A stretch of DNA of 64,000 nucleotides from JAIVGV01 sp032229975 (GTDB taxonomy: Bacteria; Acidobacteriota; Blastocatellia; Pyrinomonadales; Pyrinomonadaceae), in the NCBI GenBank assembly GCA_032229975.1, contig JAVXVG010000067.1, positions 62,001 to 126,000 on the forward strand, read 5' to 3'. Shown here piece by piece: positions 1 to 8,219 of this stretch (position 1 is the stretch's first letter; each line of letters opens with the position of its first letter). A program made the translations under genes and the position numbers. The notes under the pieces were generated by a model, which was not told where the DNA came from, ran no database searches, and saw nothing but the letters and a program-made list of their open reading frames with translations.

Positions 1-432
1 GAGTTCGACAAACTCGTGCGCGATGGCCTCTCGCCGGAGGCATTCGAGCAGACGCGCGAGTTTCTGACGAAGTATTCCAACATCCTCACCGCCACAGAGA
101 ACGCGCGACTCGGCTACGCGCTCGATAGCCGCTACTACCGTGTCGGCGACTTCAACAGCTTCATGCGCGAGGGGCTTTCCAAGCTCACGCTCGCAGATGT
201 GAACCGCGCGATCAAAGAGCACTTGCAGACGAACCGCATGAGGATCGTCATCATCACGAAGGATGCTGAAGCGTTGCGCGATTCAATCGTTGCGAACAGG
301 CCCTCGCCCATCACCTACAACTCGCCCAAGCCGCAGACGATCATGGATGAGGACAAGATCATCCAGTCTTACCCGCTCAACGTTACGGCGGATAACATCC
401 GCATCGTCCCCGTCGAGCAAGTGTTTCAGTAA
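1..432 (+). CDS. M16 (insulinase/pitrilysin-type) zinc peptidase, C-terminal fragment
   Basis: The reading frame is open from the first base of the window and ends with TAA, leaving the last 143 residues of a longer protein. The text (GLSPEAFEQTREFLTKY, then LTLADVNRAIKEHL, then MRIVIITKDAEALRDSI) matches the C-terminal half of M16 peptidases, where helices precede a strand of the last alpha/beta subdomain. The HxxEH zinc site of M16 enzymes lies in the N-terminal half and is outside the window, so it is unknown whether this is an active subunit or a non-catalytic partner. Such proteins in Acidobacteriota are usually exported. The gene ends a few bases before a large palindromic repeat. Confidence 0.75.
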   Translation, partial: EFDKLVRDGLSPEAFEQTREFLTKYSNILTATENARLGYALDSRYYRVGDFNSFMREGLSKLTLADVNRAIKEHLQTNRMRIVIITKDAEALRDSIVANRPSPITYNSPKPQTIMDEDKIIQSYPLNVTADNIRIVPVEQVFQ

Positions 433-436
433 ACAA

Positions 437-599
437 GATTCACCACAGAGGCACAGAGCGCACAGAGAGCACAGAGAAGAAACGATGAAGTAGGAACGAT
501 GAGTGATGAAGTGAAGACGCATTGCGCTTACTTCATCGTTCATCGTTCCTATTTTCTTCTCTGTGCCCCTCCGTGCCCTCTGCGTCTCTGTGGTGAATC
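437..599. repeat. Large intergenic palindrome with ACAGAG-type repeat arms
   Basis: The outer 14 bp, GATTCACCACAGAG (437-450), pair perfectly with 586-599. Inside, the word ACAGAG recurs every 8-9 bp on the left arm and its complement on the right arm. An inner pair around 476-520 and 528-565, rich in GATGAA/TTCATC, continues the stem. It separates the convergent M16 and hypothetical genes and could stop transcription from both sides. It is the same family as 3976-4059. Confidence 0.85.
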
Positions 600-644
600 C
601 TTCTCTCTGTCTATTGTTCTCGAACGCGCGGCGTCGCATTCGCC

Positions 645-1379
645 CTACTTCGACCAGCTTGTCGAGTAGAGAATACCGTAGAGCGCGTCTTCGTGGCGCG
701 CGAAGTCTTTGCCGCGTGAGGCGAGCATGATGTTGAGGAGTTGCTTCTGGCCCTTGTACGTGCGATAGCCGATCCACTGTAGTCGCTGCGGCGATTCAGA
801 GTTCTCCGGCGCGCTCTCGCGAAACATCACGCCGCGCTCGCCGTTGAGATTGAGCCAGCGCACCTCGTCAACCTCGCCGTTACTCTTGCGCGTCTGCGCC
901 TGCTCGTAGAAGGCGTTCGCGCTCGCCTCCGCAGGGAAGTCCGCGCTCATCGGCGAGATGCTGACGATGAGCGACGCCGCGTCCGCACCGCCGGGCGAAC
1001 GCCAGAAGAGCTGCTGGCTCGTCACCTCCTGCTTCGTCCAACGCTGCGGCACAGTCCAACTGATCTCCTGCTGATCCCAAGTCACCGACTGGCCCCCCGC
1101 GACGGCGGCTGTCTGCGCGCTCGTCGGCTGTGGCGCGTCCGCCGCGTCGTTGTTGCCCGCGCTCGCCGCGCCGCGCTGGCCGATGCTCGTGTTCGCGCTT
1201 GCGGCCTGTTTGCTCAGCCAGTAGTAACCGGCCGTGCCTGTGATGAGCAACAAAACGATAACGCCGACGACGAGGACGACGGCGACGACGAGGCCGATGA
1301 TGCACCCCTTCGAGATTCCCTTCTTCGCCGGCGGCGGCGCGTCGAAATTCCCTGCCGGTGGTGTGGGAACGTTCTGCAT
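645..1379 (-). CDS. Hypothetical single-pass membrane protein with Pro-rich N-terminus
   Basis: 244 residues. Residues 1-20 are proline/alanine rich, a KKGISKGC stretch precedes a strongly hydrophobic helix at about 27-50, and a Ser/Ala/Asn linker at about 58-95 leads to a compact extracytoplasmic domain (about 97-244) beginning SVTWDQQEISWTVPQRW. The C-terminal domain resembles small domains that read through the membrane-anchored tail of stress or secretion proteins, but I cannot name a family. ATG at 1377-1379 follows an AGCGAGAG purine stretch. It is monocistronic, convergent with the M16 gene and divergent from the DUF6986 gene. Function unknown. Confidence 0.75.
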   Translation of the reverse strand: MQNVPTPPAGNFDAPPPAKKGISKGCIIGLVVAVVLVVGVIVLLLITGTAGYYWLSKQAASANTSIGQRGAASAGNNDAADAPQPTSAQTAAVAGGQSVTWDQQEISWTVPQRWTKQEVTSQQLFWRSPGGADAASLIVSISPMSADFPAEASANAFYEQAQTRKSNGEVDEVRWLNLNGERGVMFRESAPENSESPQRLQWIGYRTYKGQKQLLNIMLASRGKDFARHEDALYGILYSTSWSK

Positions 1380-1610
1380 AATTGTCTCTCGCTCCTTCGC
1401 GTGGGGATGGAACTAGCGTTTGATTACTACCCGACCGGGTGCGCTTGTTGTTGAAGGCCCGTGGCTGAAGCGGCGCAAGACTAGCATAACGACGCGCGGC
1501 TTACCATCGCTTCCTACTCTGCAAACGCGCCACGTTTCGACTAGAATAGCGTGGCTTGAGATAGACGACGCGCGACGCGCTTTATCATCCCTTCCAGCGC
1601 AAGGAGCAGC

Positions 1611-3008
1611 ATGAGGACAGTCCTTTCCGCAGACACTTTGAAGCCGATCAATGATCGGCTCATCCAAGCCAACGGCGAGGTGGCCCTAACACATCCGGGC
1701 GAGACGGCCCGCCGACAGCCGGTGCACACGGTTTACGGCGGCGCGCATCTCTTCAAAGCCGACACCGCCCGACGCCTCGGCGCACTCGCCCTGCGCTCGC
1801 TCGCGGAGTTCGCGCCCGACGCCGCGACGCTCTCGCGCGCTGTCCGGATGTTCGGCGACGAAGCCGCGCACAATGATTCGTCGCAAACATTGAAAGACTC
1901 AACTGCCGCGCTCTCAGAGACGATCTACGCGCGCGTCGTCGAGAAGTTGAACCGTGAGCCCGTCGAAGACTTCCGCATCGACTTCGAGGACGGCTACGGC
2001 AACCGGCCCGATGCGGAAGAGGATGGGCACGCCGAGTCCGCTGCATCTGAGGTTGCGCGCGGGATCAAAGAGGGCACGCTCTCACCTTTCATCGGCATAC
2101 GCATCAAGCCTTTCACCGAAGAGCTTCGCGCGCGCAGTTTCCGCACGCTCGATATTTTTCTCTCGACGCTCGTCGAACAGTCCGGCGGACAACTGCCCGC
2201 GAACTTCGTCGTCACGCTCCCCAAGATCACGACGCCCGAACAGGTCGCCGCGCTCGCCAGTATCTATGACGCAATCGAACCGCGACTCGGTCTCGCCGCA
2301 GGCTCGCTCCGCTTCGAGATAATGGTCGAGACCACGCAATCGATCTTCGACTCGCACGGTCGCGTCGCGCTCCCTCTCTTGCTCGCAGCCGCGCGCGGTC
2401 GTTGCACCGCCGCGCACTTCGGCACATACGACTACACAGCCGCGTGCCAGATCACCGCCGCGCATCAACACATGACGCACCCCGCGTGCGACTTCGCCAA
2501 GCACGTCATGCAGGTCTCTTTGAGCGGCACGGGCGTCTGGCTCTCCGACGGCGCGACCAACATCATGCCCGTCGCCCCGCACCGTGCCGTCGAGGGCCAA
2601 CAACTCACGCCCGAACAGACGCAAGAGAATCGCGCGAGCGTCCATCGCGCATGGCGTCTGCACTTCGAGCACGTGCGCCACTCGCTCACCGGCGGCTTCT
2701 ATCAAGGCTGGGACTTGCATCCGGCCCAACTCCCCACGCGCTATGCCGCCGTCTATTCCTTCTTCCTCGAAAGCCTCGACGCTGCTTCTGAACGCCTGCG
2801 CAACTTCGTCGAGAAGGCCGCGAAGGCCACCCTCGTCGGCGACGTGTTCGACGACGCGGCGACGGGTCAGGGCCTCTTAAACTATTTCCTGCGCGCCACC
2901 AACTGCGGCGCGATCACGGAAGACGAGGCGACGCGCCTCTCCGGCCTCACGCCGGAAGAACTACGCTCCGGCTCGTTCGTCAAAATTCTCAAAGGCCGGC
3001 AGGGTTAG
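1611..3008 (+). CDS. DUF6986 family protein (HpcH/HpaI-CitE aldolase fold)
   Basis: 465 residues. The pattern is that of aldolase/CitE-type TIM barrels: FRIDFEDGYG at about 122-131 (acidic metal-site strand), FVVTLPKITTPEQVAAL at about 200, FEIMVETTQSIFD at about 236-248 (Glu ligand strand), then a conserved HFGTYDYTAAC segment at about 272. I assign it to DUF6986, sometimes annotated 'phosphoenolpyruvate kinase' without biochemical proof. AAGGAGCAGC lies just before ATG 1611. It is followed 55 bp later by the DUF5996 gene on the same strand. It sits beside a complete purine operon whose last step releases ureidoglycolate/glyoxylate, so an aldol-type reaction on a glyoxylate-derived substrate is an attractive but unproven role. 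Confidence 0.75.
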   Translation: MRTVLSADTLKPINDRLIQANGEVALTHPGETARRQPVHTVYGGAHLFKADTARRLGALALRSLAEFAPDAATLSRAVRMFGDEAAHNDSSQTLKDSTAALSETIYARVVEKLNREPVEDFRIDFEDGYGNRPDAEEDGHAESAASEVARGIKEGTLSPFIGIRIKPFTEELRARSFRTLDIFLSTLVEQSGGQLPANFVVTLPKITTPEQVAALASIYDAIEPRLGLAAGSLRFEIMVETTQSIFDSHGRVALPLLLAAARGRCTAAHFGTYDYTAACQITAAHQHMTHPACDFAKHVMQVSLSGTGVWLSDGATNIMPVAPHRAVEGQQLTPEQTQENRASVHRAWRLHFEHVRHSLTGGFYQGWDLHPAQLPTRYAAVYSFFLESLDAASERLRNFVEKAAKATLVGDVFDDAATGQGLLNYFLRATNCGAITEDEATRLSGLTPEELRSGSFVKILKGRQG

Positions 3009-3063
3009 TGAGACGACGAGCGCAAGGCGCGCAACGTCGTTGCGACTTCAGGAGAGAATGATC

Positions 3064-3963
3064 ATGATGACAAACGAGACGCTGCCCGCGCTGCCGCTCG
3101 AAGAGTGGGAAGCGACCCGCGCGACGCTGCATATGTGGACGCAGGTCGTCGGCAAGATTCGCCTCGCGCAGACGCCCGTCGTCAATCACTGGTGGAACGT
3201 CCCGCTCTATCTCACCGCGCGGGGGCTGACAACCTCCGCGATGCCCTACGCTGATCGAACGTTTCAGATCGACTTCGACTTCGTCTCTCATCAACTACTC
3301 ATCGAGACGAGCGACGGCGAGACGCGCACGCTTGCGCTAGAGCCACGCACGGTCGCCGGCTTCTACCACGAGACGCTTGCGTTGCTCGTCGAACTCGGCA
3401 TCAAAGTTAAAATCTGGACGACGCCCGTCGAGATTCCCGATCCGATTCCATTCGAGCAAGACACACAACACGCGGCTTACGATCCCGATCATGCCCAACG
3501 CTTCTGGCGCATCCTCGCTTGGAGCGCGCCCGTGTTTGAGCAGTTCCGTTCCGGGTTCGTCGGCAAGTGCAGCCCCGTGCATTTCTTCTGGGGCAGTTTC
3601 GACTTGGCAGTCACGCGCTTCTCAGGTCGTCGCGCGCCCGCGCGCGAAGGGGCCGACGCGATCACGCGCGAGGCTTACTCGCACGAAGTCATCAGCCACG
3701 GCTTCTGGCCCGGCAGCGGCAACGTGCCCTTTCCCGCTTACTATTCCTACGCCGCACCCGAGCCCGCAGGCTTCCAACAAGCTGCGTTGCGCCCGACCTC
3801 CGCCTACTACAATAAAGAGACAGGCGGCTACGTTCTCGCTTACGACGATGTGCGCCGCGCAGATGATCCCGAACGCGCCCTGCTCGACTTCATGCAGACG
3901 ACCTACGAGTCGGGCGCGAATCTCGCCGGATGGGATCGCGCGTCGCTCGAACGAACGACTTAA
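3064..3963 (+). CDS. DUF5996 family protein
   Basis: About 299 residues from the ATG at 3064, which has CAGGAG nine bases upstream; ATGs at 3058 and 3067 and a TTG at 3040 are alternatives. The stretch HWWNVPLYLTARGLTTSAMP near residue 40 and the acidic QIDFDF segment are typical of DUF5996. FFWGSFDLAVTRFSGR (about 175-190) and YSHEVISHGFWPG (about 205) are other conserved blocks. The biochemical role of the family is unknown. No signal peptide is visible, so it is probably cytoplasmic. It likely forms a two-gene transcript with the upstream DUF6986 gene and is convergent with the purine operon, separated by a palindromic repeat. Confidence 0.75.
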   Translation: MMTNETLPALPLEEWEATRATLHMWTQVVGKIRLAQTPVVNHWWNVPLYLTARGLTTSAMPYADRTFQIDFDFVSHQLLIETSDGETRTLALEPRTVAGFYHETLALLVELGIKVKIWTTPVEIPDPIPFEQDTQHAAYDPDHAQRFWRILAWSAPVFEQFRSGFVGKCSPVHFFWGSFDLAVTRFSGRRAPAREGADAITREAYSHEVISHGFWPGSGNVPFPAYYSYAAPEPAGFQQAALRPTSAYYNKETGGYVLAYDDVRRADDPERALLDFMQTTYESGANLAGWDRASLERTT

Positions 3964-3975
3964 GAAAAACAAAAC

Positions 3976-4059
3976 TTCATCACAGAGACACAGAGGGGGC
4001 GCAGAGAAACTTTAATCTTCTCTGTGACTCCTCCGTGTCCTCTGTGTCTCTGTAGTGAA
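3976..4059. repeat. Palindrome with ACAGAG-type arms between convergent genes
   Basis: Left arm 3976-3995 (TTCATCACAGAGACACAGAG) pairs with 4040-4059 with two mismatches. The inner bases are again GCAGAGAAAC against CTTCTCTGTG. It is a second copy of the 437-599 family and also lies between convergent genes (the DUF5996 gene and the end of the purine operon), so it may work as a bidirectional terminator. Confidence 0.8.
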
Positions 4060-4101
4060 TGTCTTCCAGCCGCGCTCAAGCGAAAACCCGAAACAAATCT
4101 C

Positions 4102-4908
4102 TCACGCACGCCTGACGAACTTCGCCGCGATCCAGCCGACGAGGATCAGGATCGAGAGGATGAGCCAGTTGTCGCTTCTGCCGTAGGTCGCCGACGGGAA
4201 ATGATTGCTGATCATCGTGAAGACTAGGGGCACGACCAGAAAAGTGTTGTGCTTCGAGCGTTGCTTGGCCCTCTCACCCAATCTCGCGTCAAACTTCTCG
4301 CCGCGCTTCGTCGCCGCGATCATTCGTCGTTGCGCGGGCAAGATTCGCATCCACACGTTCGCCGCCATAATCGTGCCGAACATCGCGCCGATCTGTATGT
4401 ACATCGCGCGCCCGCTCAATTTCTGCGAGAGTCCGAAAGCCGCGATGACGATGAGCACGTAACCGACGAATGCGAACACGAGATCGTTTTTGCCAAACGG
4501 CAAGTGCGCGAGCAGATCGTAAACGACCCATCCGACGACGAGCGACGCGACTGAGATGGCAATGCCCATGCGCGTCGTCGTCACGTCTGGATCGGTCAGC
4601 GCGCCGCCGAGGTAATAGACGAGTATGAGGAGCGCGAAGCCGCTCAGCCACGTCAGCGCAGCCTCCCAACGAAACCAGTGCAGCTCGCGCGTGCCCGGCC
4701 GCTTGCGTTTCTCAACGACGTAGAAGCCGCCGCTATGCACCATCCAAACTTGGGCCGGATCGTCGCCGCCCGCGCTCTCTTCCTCGCGCAGACGCGCGTC
4801 GAGCCACGTGAAGTAATACGTCGTGCCGATCCAGAGTATCCCTGCGAAGACGTGAAACCAACGCAATAAGAGGTTGAGCCATTCACTCAGGAGTGGATTG
4901 AGTTTCAT
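4102..4908 (-). CDS. puuD: PuuD-type urate hydroxylase membrane domain, lacking the cytochrome c tail
   Basis: 268 residues matching the membrane domain of urate oxidase PuuD (DUF989/PF06181): LLLRWFHVFAGILWIGTTYYFTWLDARL at the N-terminus in two blocks, GGFYVVEKRKRP, LHWFRWEAALTWLSGF, then several further hydrophobic helices and a C-terminal KHNTFLVVPLVFTMISNHFP. Characterised PuuD proteins carry a C-terminal c-type cytochrome; here the protein stops at about residue 268 and no CxxCH is present, so electrons from urate must leave through another partner. It converts urate to 5-hydroxyisourate at the membrane. It is the last gene of the purine operon, 6 bp after uraH. Confidence 0.85.
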   Translation of the reverse strand: MKLNPLLSEWLNLLLRWFHVFAGILWIGTTYYFTWLDARLREEESAGGDDPAQVWMVHSGGFYVVEKRKRPGTRELHWFRWEAALTWLSGFALLILVYYLGGALTDPDVTTTRMGIAISVASLVVGWVVYDLLAHLPFGKNDLVFAFVGYVLIVIAAFGLSQKLSGRAMYIQIGAMFGTIMAANVWMRILPAQRRMIAATKRGEKFDARLGERAKQRSKHNTFLVVPLVFTMISNHFPSATYGRSDNWLILSILILVGWIAAKFVRRA

Positions 4909-4914
4909 GTTGGA

Positions 4915-5253
4915 TTAGCTCCCGCGATAGGTTGAATAACCGAACGGGCTGACGAGCAGCGGCACGTGATAATGCTCGTCGCCGCGCGCGCGAAAGACGA
5001 TTGTTACCTGCGGATAAAAAGTCTCGACGCCATGCGACGCGAAATATGATCCGGTGTCGAACGTCATCCTGAACGTTTCGATGCCGAGAGCAACATCATC
5101 GCTCATCAAATCCAGCAACCGACCGTCGGCGTCCGTCCGGCCCTCGCCGACCGGCTGCCACCCGTCGCCGTACTCGCGCTCCAACGTGACACTGACTCCG
5201 GCGGCGGGCCGCCCGCGCGAGGTATCTAAAACGTGCGTCGTAATTTTGCTCAT
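4915..5253 (-). CDS. uraH: 5-hydroxyisourate hydrolase (transthyretin-like)
   Basis: 112 residues, the usual length of bacterial HIU hydrolases. It begins ITTHVLDTSRGRPAAGVSV, with the catalytic His of the N-terminal TTHVLD motif, and ends in the family signature SPFGYSTYRGS. YHVPLLVSP provides another conserved His. It hydrolyses 5-hydroxyisourate to OHCU, directly downstream of the urate-oxidising step. It lies between uraD (18 bp upstream) and the puuD-like gene (6 bp downstream) and is co-transcribed with them. Confidence 0.95.
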   Translation of the reverse strand: MSKITTHVLDTSRGRPAAGVSVTLEREYGDGWQPVGEGRTDADGRLLDLMSDDVALGIETFRMTFDTGSYFASHGVETFYPQVTIVFRARGDEHYHVPLLVSPFGYSTYRGS

Positions 5254-5271
5254 GGGTTACTCATGCTCCGC

Positions 5272-5814
5272 TCACGCCAACGTGTCGAGAAGTTTACGCA
5301 GGCGCAGACGCGTGATCTGTCGCTGCTCTTCGGTGGCACTCTTAATTTCCGTCGCGTCGTCGTTTCCGAGCCGCGACTTCAACGACGCGAGAATTTCGCT
5401 CGCGCTCCGGCCTGTCGCGCAGACGATGAAGATGTAGCCGAACTTTCGCTCGTACTCGCGATTCAACTCCGACAACTCCGCGCGCGACGCCGCTTCGCCC
5501 GCGCCTGATTGCTCCTGCTGCGACCACGCGCGCTCCTTCTCACTCTGCGCGCCTGCGGCTTTGCTCTCGCCGATCTTCGGATGATGGCTAAAGGCTTCGA
5601 GCCAGTCGTCACTCTCCAAACCCAACCAGACTTCGTCAGCCGCTCGCAGCAACTCATCTGCGCTGCGGAAGGGCCTGCGCGCCGCCAACCCGCCGGCCCA
5701 CGCCGCCGAGCCGCAGCACTTCAACAACTCCACCTCCGCCTCTTCGCGCGTGAGATTGTTCAGATGTTCGATTCCACGATCCACAGTTCGACCTGACAAA
5801 ACAACCCTTACCAA
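5272..5814 (-). CDS. uraD: 2-oxo-4-hydroxy-4-carboxy-5-ureidoimidazoline (OHCU) decarboxylase
   Basis: 180 residues. The signature SHHPKIGE (about residues 76-83) contains the catalytic His, and KFGYIFIVCATGRSASEIL (about 124-142) is the other conserved block. It converts OHCU to (S)-allantoin. The ORF can start at TTG 5812-5814, overlapping the end of the allantoicase gene (TTGGTAA), which would give translational coupling. A TTG at 5799 or GTG at 5784 would remove a few residues in front of the conserved IEHLNNLTREEAE and cannot be excluded. Confidence 0.92.
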   Translation of the reverse strand: MVRVVLSGRTVDRGIEHLNNLTREEAEVELLKCCGSAAWAGGLAARRPFRSADELLRAADEVWLGLESDDWLEAFSHHPKIGESKAAGAQSEKERAWSQQEQSGAGEAASRAELSELNREYERKFGYIFIVCATGRSASEILASLKSRLGNDDATEIKSATEEQRQITRLRLRKLLDTLA

Positions 5815-6830
5815 TTCGACAGACTCTCCGCCTCCGGCTCACAGTAAACGCGCAGGCGACTTATGCCGCCGTCCGGGTAGATGTTGAAGCGCAGGTGCGT
5901 CGCCGCAGACGTGCCCGCGATCTCTTCCTCGAACTCTTGGCGCGTGTGCGCTTGAAGTTTTGTGCGCGACAAGACTTCGCGCCACGCGAGCGAAGACCAG
6001 TCGATGTCGTTAGTTGTCTCTTCGCCGAGATCGCAGGCTTCAAGCGAGCAAGTGTCCGGGTAGTTGCCTTTGAAGTGCGAGGTGTCAACTTCGATCCGCT
6101 TGATCGTGCGTGCGCGCGCGCCGAGTCGGACGATGGCCCAATCGTGCCCCGCGCCGCGCCGTCGCTTCGTCTCCCATCCATCGCTCATATCTAAAGCGCG
6201 ACCGGGCATGATCAAGTTATGCCTGTGACCGAAGAACATATCGCTGCACGCGACGACGCGGCCACCGTGCTCGACCGACGCGAGATCGATCTCACCGCCG
6301 CGACGGATGAGGCGCGACCAGTCCGGCAACACCTCACCGTAAACTCTCAGGCGCGCGACGCCGCCGTCCGGGTAAATCTTGAAACGCAGGTGCGTGGCGC
6401 GCGCGGCTGTCTCGATCTCGAAAAGATTCTGCGAGTCGCCTTTGAGCTGCGAGACGGGCAGTAGTTGCGTCCATTCGTTCGCGTCTCCGATTAACTGCTC
6501 GACCGTCGGGTGGCCCTCGACGGCGCACGCTTCAAGCGAACACTGTTCGGGATAGTTGCCGCGAAAATATGAGGTGTCAACGACGACGCCGCGCACGCGC
6601 CCCGCGAGACCTAGTCGCACGATGCACCAATCGAAGCCCGGCGTGCGACGCCGACGCGATTCCCAGCCGTCCATCCACTTGCCGCGATCCGTATAGAGGC
6701 CCTCGCGAAAGATCGGCGCACTGGCCTTCAACAAGTTCTCCTTCGGCGCGAAGAAGTCGTCGTTCGCGTAAATGATCGCGCCGCCCAAACGCTCCGACGC
6801 GAGATCGATCAGCTCCGTGAAGTCGGTCAC
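5808..6830 (-). CDS. alc: Allantoicase
   Basis: 340 residues from a GTG start at 6828-6830 that shares GTGA with the allantoinase stop, giving translational coupling. The frame is open further upstream, but that part is antisense-like composition inside allantoinase. The protein is two homologous jelly-roll halves: the first has FTELIDLASERLGGAIIYAN, DDFFAPKENLL, and RFKIYPDGGVARLRVYGE; the second repeats these as DMFFGHRHNLIMPGR and RFNIYPDGGISRLRVYCE. It hydrolyses allantoate to ureidoglycolate plus urea. Confidence 0.95.
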   Translation of the reverse strand: MTDFTELIDLASERLGGAIIYANDDFFAPKENLLKASAPIFREGLYTDRGKWMDGWESRRRRTPGFDWCIVRLGLAGRVRGVVVDTSYFRGNYPEQCSLEACAVEGHPTVEQLIGDANEWTQLLPVSQLKGDSQNLFEIETAARATHLRFKIYPDGGVARLRVYGEVLPDWSRLIRRGGEIDLASVEHGGRVVACSDMFFGHRHNLIMPGRALDMSDGWETKRRRGAGHDWAIVRLGARARTIKRIEVDTSHFKGNYPDTCSLEACDLGEETTNDIDWSSLAWREVLSRTKLQAHTRQEFEEEIAGTSAATHLRFNIYPDGGISRLRVYCEPEAESLSNW

Positions 6831-8206
6831 ACGCCCCCCCTCCCTCGCAACAAGAATTTTCCACGCGGATGGCCTGTGAACTTTCCCCGCGCAAAAATTT
6901 TCTCGCCGCGCAAGAATGTCGCTTCGGCCGCGCCCGACAACTCGCGCCCCGCGTAGGGCGTGAGCTTGTGCCTGTGTTCGAGCTTCGCAGGCTCGACGCG
7001 AAAAGTCTCTTCCGGTTTCCACACGACGAAGTCCGCGTCCGCGCCAACTCGGATCGAGCCCTTGCGTTTGTCCAGCCCCGCGAGTCGCGCAGGCGCAGAT
7101 GCTAACCACTCGCTCAACTGTTCGAGCGTGTGGCCGCGACGCCGCGCCTCTGTCCAGACGACCGGCAGGCGCAGTTGCAAAGACGAGATGCCGCCCCACG
7201 CTTCGAGAAAATTCCCAGACTCGCGTCGCTTCAACTCCGGCGGGCACGGCGAATGATCCGAGACGATTAGCTCGATCAAATTCTCTTCGAGTGCGCCCCA
7301 GAGTTGCTCACGATTCTCGCGCTCGCGGATCGGCGGGCAACACTTGAACTCAGTAGCCCCGTCGGCGATCTCTTCCGCCGCGAAAGTTAAATAGTGCGGG
7401 CAAGTCTCCGCAGTGATCTTCACGCCTTCACGCTTCGCATCGCGCAAGAGCGGCAGCGCGTCCGCAGACGAATGATGAACGACGTGCACGCGCGCGCCAG
7501 TCTCTTGGCTCATGCGGATCAGCAGGGCCACCGCACCGTCTTCCGCCGCGCGAGGGCGCGTCGCGAGGAAGCTCGCGTACTTGCGCGGATCGTTCATGGA
7601 CTTCTCCGCGCGGGCCATCGCTGCTTCAATCGGCTGCGGCAGTTCCGCGTGGACGATGAGTGTCGCATTGAGCCTCGCCAACTCAGGCAGAGCCTCGCGC
7701 AAGTCTTCTTCCGACACGTGCGCGAACTCTGCCACGCCCGAATCGACGAGGAAGCATTTGAAGCCGACGACGCCCGCATCAATCATCGGCGCAAGCTCCG
7801 CAGTGTTGCCCGGCACGACGCCGCCCCAGAACGCGACATCGACGGCGCACTTGCCACGAGCAGCCGCGAGTTTCTCCTCAAAACTTTCGCGCGTCGTCGT
7901 CGCCGGAATGCTGTTGAGCGGCATCTCGACAATCGTCGTCGTGCCGCCTGCGGCAGCCGCGCGCGTCGCCGTCTCGAAGCCTTCCCAACCGGCCCGCCCC
8001 GGCTCGTTCACGTGCACGTGCGTGTCAACAAGCCCCGGCATCACGACCGATTCATCATCGGCTTCATAAACTTCCACGCCGCGCGGCACGTCGTCGAACT
8101 CACGAACGGCGACGATGCGGCCATCGCACACATGCACCGACGCCGCGCGCGCGCCCTCCGGCAACACGACGCGACGACCGCGCATGACGAGATCGATCTC
8201 GCTCAT
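6827..8206 (-). CDS. allB: Allantoinase
   Basis: About 459 residues from ATG 8204-8206 (a GTG nine bases further upstream is possible). The amidohydrolase metal ligands are visible: HVHVNEPGR near residue 63, the carboxylated-Lys motif VGFKCFLVDSG near 150, a His in VHAELPQ near 185, VHHSS near 240, and the Asp of SDHSPCPPELKR near 315. The N- and C-termini form the usual composite beta-sandwich (VMPGLV; GADADFVVWKPEE). It opens the allantoin ring to allantoate in the cytoplasm. It starts 14-16 bp after the XDH FAD subunit. Confidence 0.95.
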   Translation of the reverse strand: MSEIDLVMRGRRVVLPEGARAASVHVCDGRIVAVREFDDVPRGVEVYEADDESVVMPGLVDTHVHVNEPGRAGWEGFETATRAAAAGGTTTIVEMPLNSIPATTTRESFEEKLAAARGKCAVDVAFWGGVVPGNTAELAPMIDAGVVGFKCFLVDSGVAEFAHVSEEDLREALPELARLNATLIVHAELPQPIEAAMARAEKSMNDPRKYASFLATRPRAAEDGAVALLIRMSQETGARVHVVHHSSADALPLLRDAKREGVKITAETCPHYLTFAAEEIADGATEFKCCPPIRERENREQLWGALEENLIELIVSDHSPCPPELKRRESGNFLEAWGGISSLQLRLPVVWTEARRRGHTLEQLSEWLASAPARLAGLDKRKGSIRVGADADFVVWKPEETFRVEPAKLEHRHKLTPYAGRELSGAAEATFLRGEKIFARGKFTGHPRGKFLLRGRGGV

Positions 8207-8219
8207 CTGAGACACACGC

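Noticed and set aside
5808..7247. Longer allantoicase ORF starting at 7247
   Set aside because: The extra 139 residues overlap allantoinase antisense-like and have no allantoicase pattern; the GTG at 6830 gives the usual 340 residues and a GTGA coupling.
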